Shown here: in pieces, positions 8,809 to 17,050 of the stretch
Numbering within the stretch: position 1 is the stretch's first letter
Layout of the letters: every line of letters starts with the position of its first letter
DNA from: JBBECJ01 sp963763325
GTDB lineage: Bacteria; Chloroflexota; Chloroflexia; Thermomicrobiales; CFX8
Direction of reading: 5' to 3'
Length of the DNA: 64,000 nt
NCBI GenBank assembly: GCA_963763325.1
Contig: CAVXOL010000024.1
Span: 310,001-374,000, forward strand
Notes under the pieces: generated by a model
What the model saw: only the letters and a program-made list of their open reading frames with translations
The model's database searches: none
What the model was told of the DNA's origin: nothing
Position numbers and translations under genes: made by a program

Positions 8809-9893
8809 GCAGGTTCCTCTCGTTGTCGCTCGTCCAGCAGCGCCGTTTCGCGAATAACCTTGCGCGGCGGAGCTAGCGGAGCGTCGGAATCGATGGCTGG
8901 AACGATTGCCGGTTGGGCCAAGCCGCCAAAGAACGGTGCGGTGACGCTCAGCCAGCGGCCAGCGAAGAAGTAGGCGTAGCTCGTGATTGCCGAGCCAACG
9001 AGGATATCGATCACGTAATGTTCGCCAGTGTAGACAAGCGCAAACGCCATCGACAGTGAGTAGAGGAACGCCAGTGCAGCCAGCCACCGGCTGTGATGAA
9101 GCGCAAACCAGAACAACATGAACGTGATTGCCATATGGAGCGACGGCATCGCAGCGACTGGGTTTGGATCGCCAAGCACACCGTACGTTCGCTCGAACAA
9201 CGATGAGTTGATGTTCCTGCCAACGCTTACCATCACTCGGAAGATATCAGTTTGCGGGGCAGCATCGGCTGTCAGCCACGGTGGGGCGGCGGGTGATAGG
9301 AAATAGATCAGCAGGCCACCAAAGAGAGTAATCACCGTCGTGAGAAGAAACCGGCTGTAGAGTAACGGACTCTTGCGCCAGATGATAATTGCGGCAACAT
9401 GCGGGATGAAGAAGTACGACCAATGCACGAACGTCGTCGCGTAGTCGTACCAATGGATGATGCCCGGATCGTAGAGGTGCTCCTGGAGCCAGATCGTCGG
9501 AGTGGTCCCGGCGAACATCCAGCGCTCAATCGCAGTCACCTCGGCGGTGCGCAATGGGATGGCTGTCTCGTCGGCCAGAGATCGCAGGAGCGAGAAGACG
9601 AGCCAGACCAAACCGTACGGCAGGAACGCCGCCGTATAGGCCCGAAACCGTGACGCAGGGACCGCCAGGATCGCCGCAGTGACAAACGTTCCCCAGCCAA
9701 GAAACGACGTATTCACCAGAGTAATCGCGGTGACGACAACGATCGCGATCCCGATTCGAATCAGAATCGAGCGCCGCATGCCTGCCCAGGCCGCCAATCG
9801 ACGGCGGCGGGTCAACGGCGACTCCACGATTGTCGCGCTCTCTGCCTCGGATTGATTGTCGAGGTCGTTCGGTTGACTCACGGCATCAATCAA
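8805..9893 (-). CDS. PAP2 superfamily membrane phosphatase/transferase
   Basis: Polytopic membrane protein (362 aa) with the PAP2 active-site blocks AMPSLHMAITFMLFWF and TGEHYVIDILVG, giving the two catalytic His residues. The first PAP2 block (KxxxxxxRP) is not obvious and the long N-terminal half holds extra membrane helices, as in the Aur1/Ipt1-like inositolphosphotransferase branch. It may act in lipid phosphate transfer, for example phosphatidylinositol-type lipid synthesis, but that is inference. The start is TTG at 9893, immediately after the stop of the preceding ferredoxin gene, and the end overlaps the HPRT start by four bases, so three genes appear coupled. Confidence 0.85.
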   Translation of the reverse strand: MIDAVSQPNDLDNQSEAESATIVESPLTRRRRLAAWAGMRRSILIRIGIAIVVVTAITLVNTSFLGWGTFVTAAILAVPASRFRAYTAAFLPYGLVWLVFSLLRSLADETAIPLRTAEVTAIERWMFAGTTPTIWLQEHLYDPGIIHWYDYATTFVHWSYFFIPHVAAIIIWRKSPLLYSRFLLTTVITLFGGLLIYFLSPAAPPWLTADAAPQTDIFRVMVSVGRNINSSLFERTYGVLGDPNPVAAMPSLHMAITFMLFWFALHHSRWLAALAFLYSLSMAFALVYTGEHYVIDILVGSAITSYAYFFAGRWLSVTAPFFGGLAQPAIVPAIDSDAPLAPPRKVIRETALLDERQREEPA

Positions 9894-10433
9894 TCACGCA
9901 CGTTCGTCGGTCGGGATCGAGATGCGGTAGCGATGAAGCGCCTTGCTTGTCACGGTGATCGTGGGAACTCCATCAGCTTCCTTGCGAGCAATGAATCCAC
10001 GACGAGCCTGCTCGTTGATCCAGGCTTCATCAAAGCCGTGCTCGAGCGCAAGTTCAGCGAACGTGGCTGCCGCAACCGTATCTCCCAACGTGACGACTGC
10101 TCGAAAGAATGCCTCTCGTCGAGATTCCTCAGGAGTGTCAGGCGTCAATATTAGACGCTCAACCGCGGCGCCACCTTGCAGATGCCCGATAATCTCCTTC
10201 AGGTCTGATACCTGGACGTGACTGTAAATAACTTGCTCAGGATAGACGACAATGTTTGGACCGATGTCACAGAGGTCAATCGAATCACATGTGTTTACCA
10301 GCACATCTGAATCAAGTCCCTGGCGCTTCATCTCGATTCGCAGTCGTCCAGCGACATTGTTGGCGCCCTTTTGCATGCAATGCGAAGCGGTGCATATCAG
10401 GACATGCTTCCGGTTCCAGTACATCGCGTCCAC
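9894..10433 (-). CDS. thioredoxin-like [2Fe-2S] ferredoxin domain protein
   Basis: A 179-residue protein whose first 85 residues match the thioredoxin-like 2Fe-2S ferredoxin fold (NuoE/Shethna type). Cluster ligands are Cys in LICTASHCMQKGA and Cys in VNTCDSIDLCDIGPNIVVYPEQVIYSHV. The last 90 residues (TLGDTVAAATFAELALEHGF, EAWINEQARRGFIARKE) look like a small helical or winged-helix domain not usual for the family. It is cytoplasmic with no signal. It lies 42 bases after a FixX-like ferredoxin on the same strand, which suggests a shared electron-transfer job. The partner enzyme is unknown. Confidence 0.75.
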   Translation of the reverse strand: MDAMYWNRKHVLICTASHCMQKGANNVAGRLRIEMKRQGLDSDVLVNTCDSIDLCDIGPNIVVYPEQVIYSHVQVSDLKEIIGHLQGGAAVERLILTPDTPEESRREAFFRAVVTLGDTVAAATFAELALEHGFDEAWINEQARRGFIARKEADGVPTITVTSKALHRYRISIPTDERA

Positions 10434-10475
10434 TCCTCAACTGCGCCACCGGTTAGCGATGCCGTCAGGCTCATC

Positions 10476-10790
10476 CTAGCCGAAACGGTACTGGATGCCG
10501 AAGCCACCACGTGGGTACGTCCACTCGATGTTGTCAAATTCGTTGCAAACGATTCGGCAGGTACCGCATTCGACACAACCTTCGTACGAGAAGAGGACCG
10601 TCCCGTCTGGTTGCGGAGCGTAGCATGCCGCCGGACAACAGTTGACGCACTGCTGCCGCTCACATTGCAGGCACACCATATGGTCGATGATACGAATATG
10701 TGCGCGGGTAGCGTCGACCGAGTAAGAGTTGATACTGAGCTTCTTTTCGAGCCCGACCCGATCCTTGATTCCGTCTATGACCACACTCAC
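10476..10790 (-). CDS. fixX: FixX-like 4Fe-4S ferredoxin
   Basis: A 104-residue ferredoxin of the FixX family, which accepts electrons with ETF:quinone oxidoreductase (FixC). Two Cys sets are visible: CLQCERQQCVNCCPAACY and GCVECGTCRIVCNEFD, followed by the family-typical tail IEWTYPRGGFGIQYRFG. The length equals that of other FixX proteins. The start is GTG at 10790 with GAGGAG about 13 bases upstream. No fixA, fixB or fixC gene is in the window, so its redox partner must lie elsewhere or be the 2Fe-2S protein next to it. Confidence 0.86.
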   Translation of the reverse strand: MSVVIDGIKDRVGLEKKLSINSYSVDATRAHIRIIDHMVCLQCERQQCVNCCPAACYAPQPDGTVLFSYEGCVECGTCRIVCNEFDNIEWTYPRGGFGIQYRFG

Positions 10791-10886
10791 TGGTTACACC
10801 AGCTCCTCGGTGAATGCTCCAAATCATAGACAAAGTCTATCATCGACGGTTCGGTCGCCCGGCAAGGGGAACAGTTGCGGTCGGGC

Positions 10887-11726
10887 TCAGCCATCTGACG
10901 GAGGGTTCTGATTCTGGGGATGATATGTCCGGGTATGTGCGCGCCAGTAATCGGAAACCTCGGTTCCTGTCGCGAACCAGACATCTGGGAAGCTCTGTAT
11001 GAACTCGATCATCCGCTCCAGCATCATCAGCCGACCGGGCCGGCCAATGATCTGCGGATGCATCGTCAAATTGAAGAGTCCGCCGTAGCGATAGATGCCG
11101 CGGAACTCCTCCGTCCACGCCTGATAGACGTTTTCCGCGCTGCTGATCGGCCGGGATCGGCCGCCACCGAACAGGAAGAACGGCGCGTCGTCAAGCAGCC
11201 ATTGGACCGGTAGCTCGATGATGTCGTGCTGCTCGTGCTGCCAGGGGATAAAGTGACTCATCAGGTTCGATGAATACTCAAAGCCATGCTGCGCGAGCAG
11301 GTCAAGCGTGTTGGCCGAGAACTCCCAGGCAGGCGAACGATAGCCCTTCGGAGATGAGCCAGTGATTGCGGAGAGCGCATCGATGCCCTGATGTAGCACA
11401 TGTTCTTCTTCATCGCGGCTCAGATTGGTCGGCCACTCGTGGATCCAGCCGTGATGACCAAGTTCGTGCCCCATTTTGTGAACGACGGTGATGATGTCCT
11501 TGTGATTCTCTGCCGTCCAGCCGGGAACGAAAAAGGTTCCCTTCAGATCACGCTCTCCGAGCAGGTCAAGGATGAGCGGAACGGCAACGCGAGCCCCGTA
11601 CGTGCCTTGCGAGAGCATGCCGGGGCGATTCATGTTGGCCATGTCGCCGGAGAGCCAGAGCGTCTCGGCATCGACATCGAATGTCAGCATGACAGCGCAC
11701 TGTGCGCCATCCTTCCAACGACCCAT
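10887..11726 (-). CDS. polysaccharide deacetylase (NodB domain) family hydrolase
   Basis: A 279-residue NodB-fold metal hydrolase. Motif 1 is MLTFDVDAET, with the catalytic Asp and metal Asp. Motif 2 is HELGHHGWIHEW (H-x3-H metal ligands). Motif 3 is KGYRSPAWEFS (RxPxW). There is no signal peptide. The large FFLFGGGRSRPISS insertion and overall layout resemble the cytoplasmic PuuE/allantoinase-like branch and not peptidoglycan deacetylases, so the substrate may be a small amide. No purine-catabolism gene is adjacent to support this. It ends 96 bases before the FixX gene. Confidence 0.82.
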   Translation of the reverse strand: MGRWKDGAQCAVMLTFDVDAETLWLSGDMANMNRPGMLSQGTYGARVAVPLILDLLGERDLKGTFFVPGWTAENHKDIITVVHKMGHELGHHGWIHEWPTNLSRDEEEHVLHQGIDALSAITGSSPKGYRSPAWEFSANTLDLLAQHGFEYSSNLMSHFIPWQHEQHDIIELPVQWLLDDAPFFLFGGGRSRPISSAENVYQAWTEEFRGIYRYGGLFNLTMHPQIIGRPGRLMMLERMIEFIQSFPDVWFATGTEVSDYWRAHTRTYHPQNQNPPSDG

Positions 11727-11866
11727 GAGCGACCTCCATGCGATGGATCTTCTGGACGAATGAAACTGCCGATCGGTGTGAACCTCTGCGAAAGATTTAT
11801 CGTCGTCCGATCCATGGAGAAATGGAACAGAACCGTCTTTCGCTGCGGACCTGGAACACTGGAAAA

Positions 11867-12550
11867 CTACCCAAGATCGGCCAGAACGTCGGGGAGATCC
11901 TTCATGACGCCAAGCAGAATTGGGGTATCGAGCTTCGTGTACGGGCGCGACGCTGCTGGACGCAGGTATTCGACCATTCTGACCATCTCGCCAACGTCGT
12001 CGGCTTCAAACGCCACGACAAACTCGTGGTCGGCGATCCCGAACGACGAGATCGTGTTGGTCAGGATATCGGGATACTCGCGGCCCATTCGACCGTGTTC
12101 CGCCATCGTCGCGCGCCGATCCTCGAACGGCACCTGGTACCACTCATGGGTTTTAACGAACGGGTAGACCGAGAGGAACCGCTTCGGCGGCACGCCTTTG
12201 ACGAACGCCGGGGCATGGTCGCTCGTGTATCGTGATCCAAGAGCCACACCTAGAAACGTGTATCTCGCCTCGAGCCAGCCGCCGAGTGCGGAGCCGTTGA
12301 TCGCAACCGCCAGCCGCTGCATCGCATCGATATCTTCCGTGACGACCCAGAAGATCAGATCGGCATCGTGACGGAGCCCGACCGTCGAATATGCACCACG
12401 CAGGCTCACTCCCTCGGCAGCCGCCATCTCGAAAATGTTGGCGAACTCTGCACGAGCCGCTGCCTTATCCGCATCGGCCTGCCGTCGCCAGGCCGGATCG
12501 ACTCGATAAATCCAGAAGTTTGCATAGGTCGTCGTTGGCTGTTCGCTCAT
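11867..12550 (-). CDS. hemQ: coproheme decarboxylase (chlorite dismutase family)
   Basis: A 227-residue chlorite-dismutase-fold protein of the Gram-positive HemQ/ChdC type, which converts coproheme III to heme b with peroxide. The catalytic Tyr lies in FLSVYPFVKTHEWYQVPFED and the proximal heme His in MAEHGRMGREYPDIL, both in the usual spacing. A distal Arg typical of true chlorite dismutase is not seen at the expected place. I choose the ATG at 12550 over the GTG one codon upstream. No other heme genes lie nearby. It implies a coproporphyrin-dependent heme pathway, as in monoderm bacteria. Confidence 0.88.
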   Translation of the reverse strand: MSEQPTTTYANFWIYRVDPAWRRQADADKAAARAEFANIFEMAAAEGVSLRGAYSTVGLRHDADLIFWVVTEDIDAMQRLAVAINGSALGGWLEARYTFLGVALGSRYTSDHAPAFVKGVPPKRFLSVYPFVKTHEWYQVPFEDRRATMAEHGRMGREYPDILTNTISSFGIADHEFVVAFEADDVGEMVRMVEYLRPAASRPYTKLDTPILLGVMKDLPDVLADLG

Positions 12551-12627
12551 CACCTGTGTCCCCGTTGGTCCCGCAATCGCGGTATCCCGACAAACCGGTT
12601 GATACCGATCCGATTATGCCACTGCGG

Positions 12628-15264
12628 TTAGCCTGATCCTTCAGGCTGGACGACGGCAATTGCCAGCCGGTCCGGATTGATGTATCGCCGCATCGTGTCG
12701 ATCAGCTGCTCAGGAGTCAGCGCGAGGATCGTGGCGCGATATCGTTGCAGATAGTCGAGGCCGAGATCAAAGAATCCGATGTCGGCAATGATTGACGCAA
12801 TGCTCCCAACCGTCTCCAGCCCTAGTGGCAGCGATCCGGTCAGGTTTCCGATAGCATCCCTGAATTCATCGGTGGTAGGTCCTTCGGCCAGGTAGGTACG
12901 AACCTCAGCCAGGATCGTCTCGATCGCACGCTCGATGTGCTCGGGATTGACACCCGCTCGGGCGCTCCAGAACCCAGTTCCTATTCCGACTTCAAGGCCG
13001 GAGAAGGCATAGTACGCCAACCCCTGCTTCTCACGGACACTTTCGCCGAGCCGGCCCATCAGTCCCAGTCGCCCGAGGATCAGGTTCGCAACATTGAGCG
13101 CCTGAAAGTCCGGGCTCAAGCGCGGGATCGCGATCCCGCCAATCGCGATGTCGGCCTGCGATTTTCCTGGTAGTTCCTGCGTGATTCGCTGTGACTCGTC
13201 GATCGTCGGAGGATCTGGAACGATGAGCGGCGGAGTCTCGCCACTCCACGCTCCCAGGTGACGCTCGACGAGTTCGACCGCTTCGCTATGATTCATTCCA
13301 CCGGCCACAGCCACAATCACGGCGGACGGGCGGTACGCGCGTTCGCTGTATGCGACAAGATCGTCGCGCGTCATCGCGGTCACCGATTCTTCCGTGCCGC
13401 TGACTCGCTCCCGATACGGGTGCCCCTCCGGGTAGAGCATTCGACGCAACGCCTGCTCGGCTTCGCCACGGGTGTCCTGCTTTGCCTGCCGCAAGCCAGA
13501 GAGAATCTGAGCGCGCACAATCTCAATCTGTTCCGCAGGAAAGTCTGGTTTGAGTAGCGCGGCTGCCAGCAACCCCATCACACGTTCGACATCTTCGCGC
13601 ATTGAGGTCAGTGACAGGTCGGTGTTTTCTCGGCCCGCTCCTGCTGTGATCGACGCACCCAGCCCATCGAGCTCTTCGGCGAGTTCGTCCAGCGTCCGTC
13701 CGCCGCTCCCCCGCGTCAGCATCTCCGCCGTAAAGCGCGCAACACCCGGACGGTCAGAATCGAGCGCACTTCCACCTGGTATCCGCAGCCGAACAACGAC
13801 CGGACCGTCGGGATCACGCTCCGAACTGGCCAATGTCATGACCCGCAAGCCGTTGTCAAGCCGCGTCTCAGCCAGAGCCGGCATCGACGTATCGAGCGAG
13901 AGGTCGTCGGCGTCCGGCACGTAACCGGCAGGGGCCGTTGTGACGACGCCGTTCGGCATCGGCTTGCCGGTGCCGGGCTCACCTGGAATGAGCCAGCCGG
14001 TCGTCCTGCGCTCCCAGGTCAGGTAGGCAGCGGCGACGCGTTGGAGGTCTTCGGGAGTAACAGCCAGTACATCGTCGATCATCGATTGCGGGGTCCGCTC
14101 CGGCGCAACCATCGCAAGCGATCCCAGCAGGTACGCCTTGCTTGAGACACTCTGCTGACTGTAGGTAAATTGCGCACGAATCTGCTTCAGTGCGCGCTCA
14201 AGTTCGTCCACCCCTACCGGCTCGTTCGCCAGGCGCTCGAGCTCACTGACGATGACGTGCTCGACGTGCTCGCTGTCAGATTCTGGCCGCAGCGTCGCGC
14301 TGACTCCGAAAAGCAATGGATCAATCGACAGCGCGAACGAGCTACCGGCCGATGCCGTCAGTCCGGTCGCGACCAGCGCTCGATAGAGCCGGGACGAGCG
14401 TCCCATCGACGCCCCGCCACCAAAGCTCATCGGCTTGCCACCGGACAGGATTGCGTCGAGGACGACCAGAGCCGGCGCATCTTCATGCGCTGCCGCGACA
14501 CCGCGGTGAACGATCGACACGACGCGGTTCGGGGCAGGACGCCGGAGCGTTATCCGCCGCTCGCCGAATTGTTCCGGCTCGACTGTCCGAACGTCTTCAA
14601 TATCCGGGCCACGCTCCAGACCCCCGAAGTGCCGCTCGATCCGGTCAAGGGCATCGCTGGCGTCCAGATCTCCGACGAACACGACGACAGCGTTGTTTGG
14701 CCGGTAGTACTTCTGGTAGTGGCCGAAGAGATCTTCGCGTGTCATCGATCGCAAGTCCGACATATAGCCGATGACGCCCTGACCGTAAGGATGGGCTTTG
14801 AATGATGCCGCCGTTATCTCCTCGTTGAGCAGAAATGTTGGAGAGTTTTCGTTCCCCTGACGCTCGGAGATAATCACCGTCCGCTCGCCGGCCACCTCGT
14901 CAGGATCGAAACGTGAGTTGACCATCCTGTCCGACTCGATATCGAACGAGACGTCGATTCGATCAATTGGCATCGTCTCAAAATAGGCGGTGTAATCGAG
15001 CCAGGTGAAACCATTGAGGCTGCCACCGTTTGCTGTGATAGTGCGGAAAATGCTGCCCTTCGGGTATCGCTCAGTTCCCTTGAAGAGCATATGTTCAACC
15101 CAGTGCGAGACGCCAGTGACGCCTGGCACCTCGTTGCGGCCTCCGACCCGATACCAGACCCAGAACGTGCCGATCGGCGCGGACCGTTCTGATCGAACGA
15201 TGACGGTCAGGCCGTTACCGAGCGTCCTTCGGACAGTTCCGTCTGCGCCAGTGATATCGGTCAT
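12628..15264 (-). CDS. M16 family metallopeptidase, two-domain
   Basis: An 878-residue zinc peptidase of the pitrilysin family made of two M16 repeats. The first repeat carries HWVEHMLFKG, the inverted HxxEH zinc site, near residue 50, and a downstream Glu in the ENSPTFLLNEEI region. The second repeat (from about residue 455) lacks the site and is structural. No signal peptide is present. The start is the ATG at 15264, preceded by GGAGGG at a proper distance; the frame is open eight codons farther. Role probably peptide degradation or processing; no partner gene is adjacent. It ends near the HemQ gene on the same strand with a 77-base gap. Confidence 0.88.
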   Translation of the reverse strand: MTDITGADGTVRRTLGNGLTVIVRSERSAPIGTFWVWYRVGGRNEVPGVTGVSHWVEHMLFKGTERYPKGSIFRTITANGGSLNGFTWLDYTAYFETMPIDRIDVSFDIESDRMVNSRFDPDEVAGERTVIISERQGNENSPTFLLNEEITAASFKAHPYGQGVIGYMSDLRSMTREDLFGHYQKYYRPNNAVVVFVGDLDASDALDRIERHFGGLERGPDIEDVRTVEPEQFGERRITLRRPAPNRVVSIVHRGVAAAHEDAPALVVLDAILSGGKPMSFGGGASMGRSSRLYRALVATGLTASAGSSFALSIDPLLFGVSATLRPESDSEHVEHVIVSELERLANEPVGVDELERALKQIRAQFTYSQQSVSSKAYLLGSLAMVAPERTPQSMIDDVLAVTPEDLQRVAAAYLTWERRTTGWLIPGEPGTGKPMPNGVVTTAPAGYVPDADDLSLDTSMPALAETRLDNGLRVMTLASSERDPDGPVVVRLRIPGGSALDSDRPGVARFTAEMLTRGSGGRTLDELAEELDGLGASITAGAGRENTDLSLTSMREDVERVMGLLAAALLKPDFPAEQIEIVRAQILSGLRQAKQDTRGEAEQALRRMLYPEGHPYRERVSGTEESVTAMTRDDLVAYSERAYRPSAVIVAVAGGMNHSEAVELVERHLGAWSGETPPLIVPDPPTIDESQRITQELPGKSQADIAIGGIAIPRLSPDFQALNVANLILGRLGLMGRLGESVREKQGLAYYAFSGLEVGIGTGFWSARAGVNPEHIERAIETILAEVRTYLAEGPTTDEFRDAIGNLTGSLPLGLETVGSIASIIADIGFFDLGLDYLQRYRATILALTPEQLIDTMRRYINPDRLAIAVVQPEGSG

Positions 15265-15374
15265 GCGATTGCCCTCCGTTCTGCGCATCGCTGCAGCGAT
15301 CGCAGCCCTTGCAGTATAGAGAAGGTCTCAGGATTTGGCAGACGGTTGTGTCACGCGGGATAGATCACAAAAAG

Positions 15375-15449
15375 TGACCGGTCCTGTATCGGCCCTGCTC
15401 CGTGCCAAATTCGTTCGGGTGGCGAGCAAGGCTGGTACAGGACCGGCCA
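15375..15449 (-). terminator. Rho-independent terminator of the ilvBNC operon
   Basis: Arms at 15375-15388 and 15436-15449 pair over 14 bases with one mismatch (TACAGGACCGG core). The long loop holds a second complementary pair (CCTTGCTC/GAGCAGGG), giving a stacked hairpin. On the minus strand CTTTTTG follows. It lies 27 bases after the ilvC stop. Confidence 0.72.
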
Positions 15450-15475
15450 CTACTTGTTGAAGGTGAGACGTACTG

Positions 15476-16486
15476 CTAGCTGGTCGGAACAGCTTTCTTC
15501 TGGAGGAACGGCATCATCGATCGCAACTCCTCACCGACGGTCTCAATCTGGTGAACGTTGGCGTCGCGCCGCAGCTTGAGAAATCGCTCGCGTCCGGCTT
15601 CGTTCTCACCGATCCACTCGTTGGCGAACTCGCCGGACTGAATGTCGCCAAGCACCTGGCGCATTGTCGCGCGGACGCGATCGTCGATTACGCGCGGTCC
15701 AGACGTGTAATCGCCGTACTCGGCCGTGTCGGAGACGGAGTAGCGCATGTACTTGATGCCACCCTGATACATCAGATCGACGATCAGCTTCATCTCGTGC
15801 AGCACTTCGAAGTAGGCGATCTCAGGCTGATAACCAGCCTCAACCAGTGTCTCGAACGCGGTCGTGATCAAATGCGAGACACCGCCGCAAAGAACCGCTT
15901 GTTCGCCAAAGAGGTCGGTTTCGGTCTCTTCCTTGAAGGTCGTTTCGATGACTCCGGCCTTGGCCGACCCGAGGCCGATCGCATAGGCCAGCGCGACATC
16001 CTTGGCCTGGCCCGAGACATCCTGATGGACTGCCAGCAGGGCTGGGACGCCAACGCCCTCGGTATACATGTCACGGACGATGTGGCCCGGTCCCTTCGGC
16101 GCGATCATCGCGACATCGATGTTATCTGGCGGCTGGATATGGCCGAAGTGGATGTTGAATCCATGAGCGAACATCAGGACGTTACCCTCGGACAGGTTCG
16201 GCGCGATTGACTCGTTGTATAGCCGCTTCTGAATATGGTCCGGGACGAGAACCATTACGACATCTGCCTCTGCGGATGCTTCAGCACTCGTCATGACTTT
16301 GTGGCCATCAGCTTCGGCCTTCTCCCAGGACTTGCTTCCTTCATAGAGGCCGATCCGGACGTCAAATCCGGAGTCCTTGAGATTGAGTGCGTGTGCATGC
16401 CCCTGGCTGCCGTAACCAAGTATCGCGATCTTCTTGTCTTTGAGAACGTCAGCGTTAGCATCTTTCTCATAGTAGATAACTGCCAT
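15476..16486 (-). CDS. ilvC: ketol-acid reductoisomerase
   Basis: Class I KARI (336 aa), second step of valine, leucine and isoleucine synthesis. It isomerises and reduces acetolactate or acetohydroxybutyrate with NADPH and Mg2+. The Rossmann loop is ILGYGSQGHAHALNLKDSG. The catalytic domain shows APKGPGHIVRDMY, FGEQAVLCGG with metal Asp/Glu residues upstream (ETETDLFGEQ) and ayFEVLHEMKLIVDLMYQGG. The start is ATG 16486 behind GGGAGACG; the frame opens 31 codons farther but that part is not KARI-like. Unlike its operon mates it carries no frame break. It is third in ilvB-ilvN-ilvC and is followed by a terminator. Confidence 0.95.
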   Translation of the reverse strand: MAVIYYEKDANADVLKDKKIAILGYGSQGHAHALNLKDSGFDVRIGLYEGSKSWEKAEADGHKVMTSAEASAEADVVMVLVPDHIQKRLYNESIAPNLSEGNVLMFAHGFNIHFGHIQPPDNIDVAMIAPKGPGHIVRDMYTEGVGVPALLAVHQDVSGQAKDVALAYAIGLGSAKAGVIETTFKEETETDLFGEQAVLCGGVSHLITTAFETLVEAGYQPEIAYFEVLHEMKLIVDLMYQGGIKYMRYSVSDTAEYGDYTSGPRVIDDRVRATMRQVLGDIQSGEFANEWIGENEAGRERFLKLRRDANVHQIETVGEELRSMMPFLQKKAVPTS

Positions 16487-16541
16487 CGATCGTCTCCCTC
16501 TCCCCTTCGAAGTACTCAGGCCACCTGATCGCGCACGAGCG

Positions 16542-17046
16542 TCAGGCCGTTGCTGCTCTGGCGCCGCGCGCCATCGCAACCGTGCCGGTGCGGGCGACTT
16601 CCTTGATGCCGTACGGTCGGATCATCGTCAGCAGCGATTCGATCTTGTCGGTCGGGCCGGTGACCTCGATCGTCAGCGAATCGGGCGTGGCATCGACGAA
16701 GCGGCCCGATAGATATCGGTCACGATGCGCATGATATCGGCACGCGTGCGGTCGCGTCGCGGCGACCTTGATCAGCGCGAGCTCGCGCTGGATCGTGTTC
16801 TCGCCCGTGACATCGGTGACTTTGATCACTTCGAGCAGCTTGTAGAGCTGCTTGGTGACCTGCTCGATGACGCTTGTCGTCTCCGGCGACGACAAAGGTC
16901 ATGCGCGAAACGCCCGGCGTCTCAGCGTGGCCAACCGCGACCGAGTCGACGTTGAATCCGCGCTGGCGAAACAGGCTCATGACCCGGTTCAGGACGCCGG
17001 GATGGTCCTCGACCAGCACGATCAGTGTATGTGGTCGAGTTGCCAT
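16542..17046 (-). CDS. ilvN: acetolactate synthase small subunit (several frame breaks)
   Basis: Regulatory ACT-domain subunit of acetohydroxyacid synthase, which gives valine feedback control. The N terminus TLIVLVEDHPGVLNRVMSLF followed by RQRGFNVDSVAVGHAETPG is the ACT domain, and DSLTIEVTGPTDKIESLLTM leads to the end GIKEVARTGTVAMARG. Three frame discrepancies interrupt it: an extra base near 16871-16873 (after FVVAGDDK), another near 16750, and two bases near 16704-16706. Removing them restores ENTIQRELALIKVAATR, TRADIMRIVTDIYR and RFVDATPDSL, the expected order. Length after repair is about 167 aa, normal for IlvN. The start is ATG 17046, four bases after the ilvB stop. I read the breaks as sequence errors. 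Confidence 0.82.
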
Positions 17047-17050
17047 CCTC

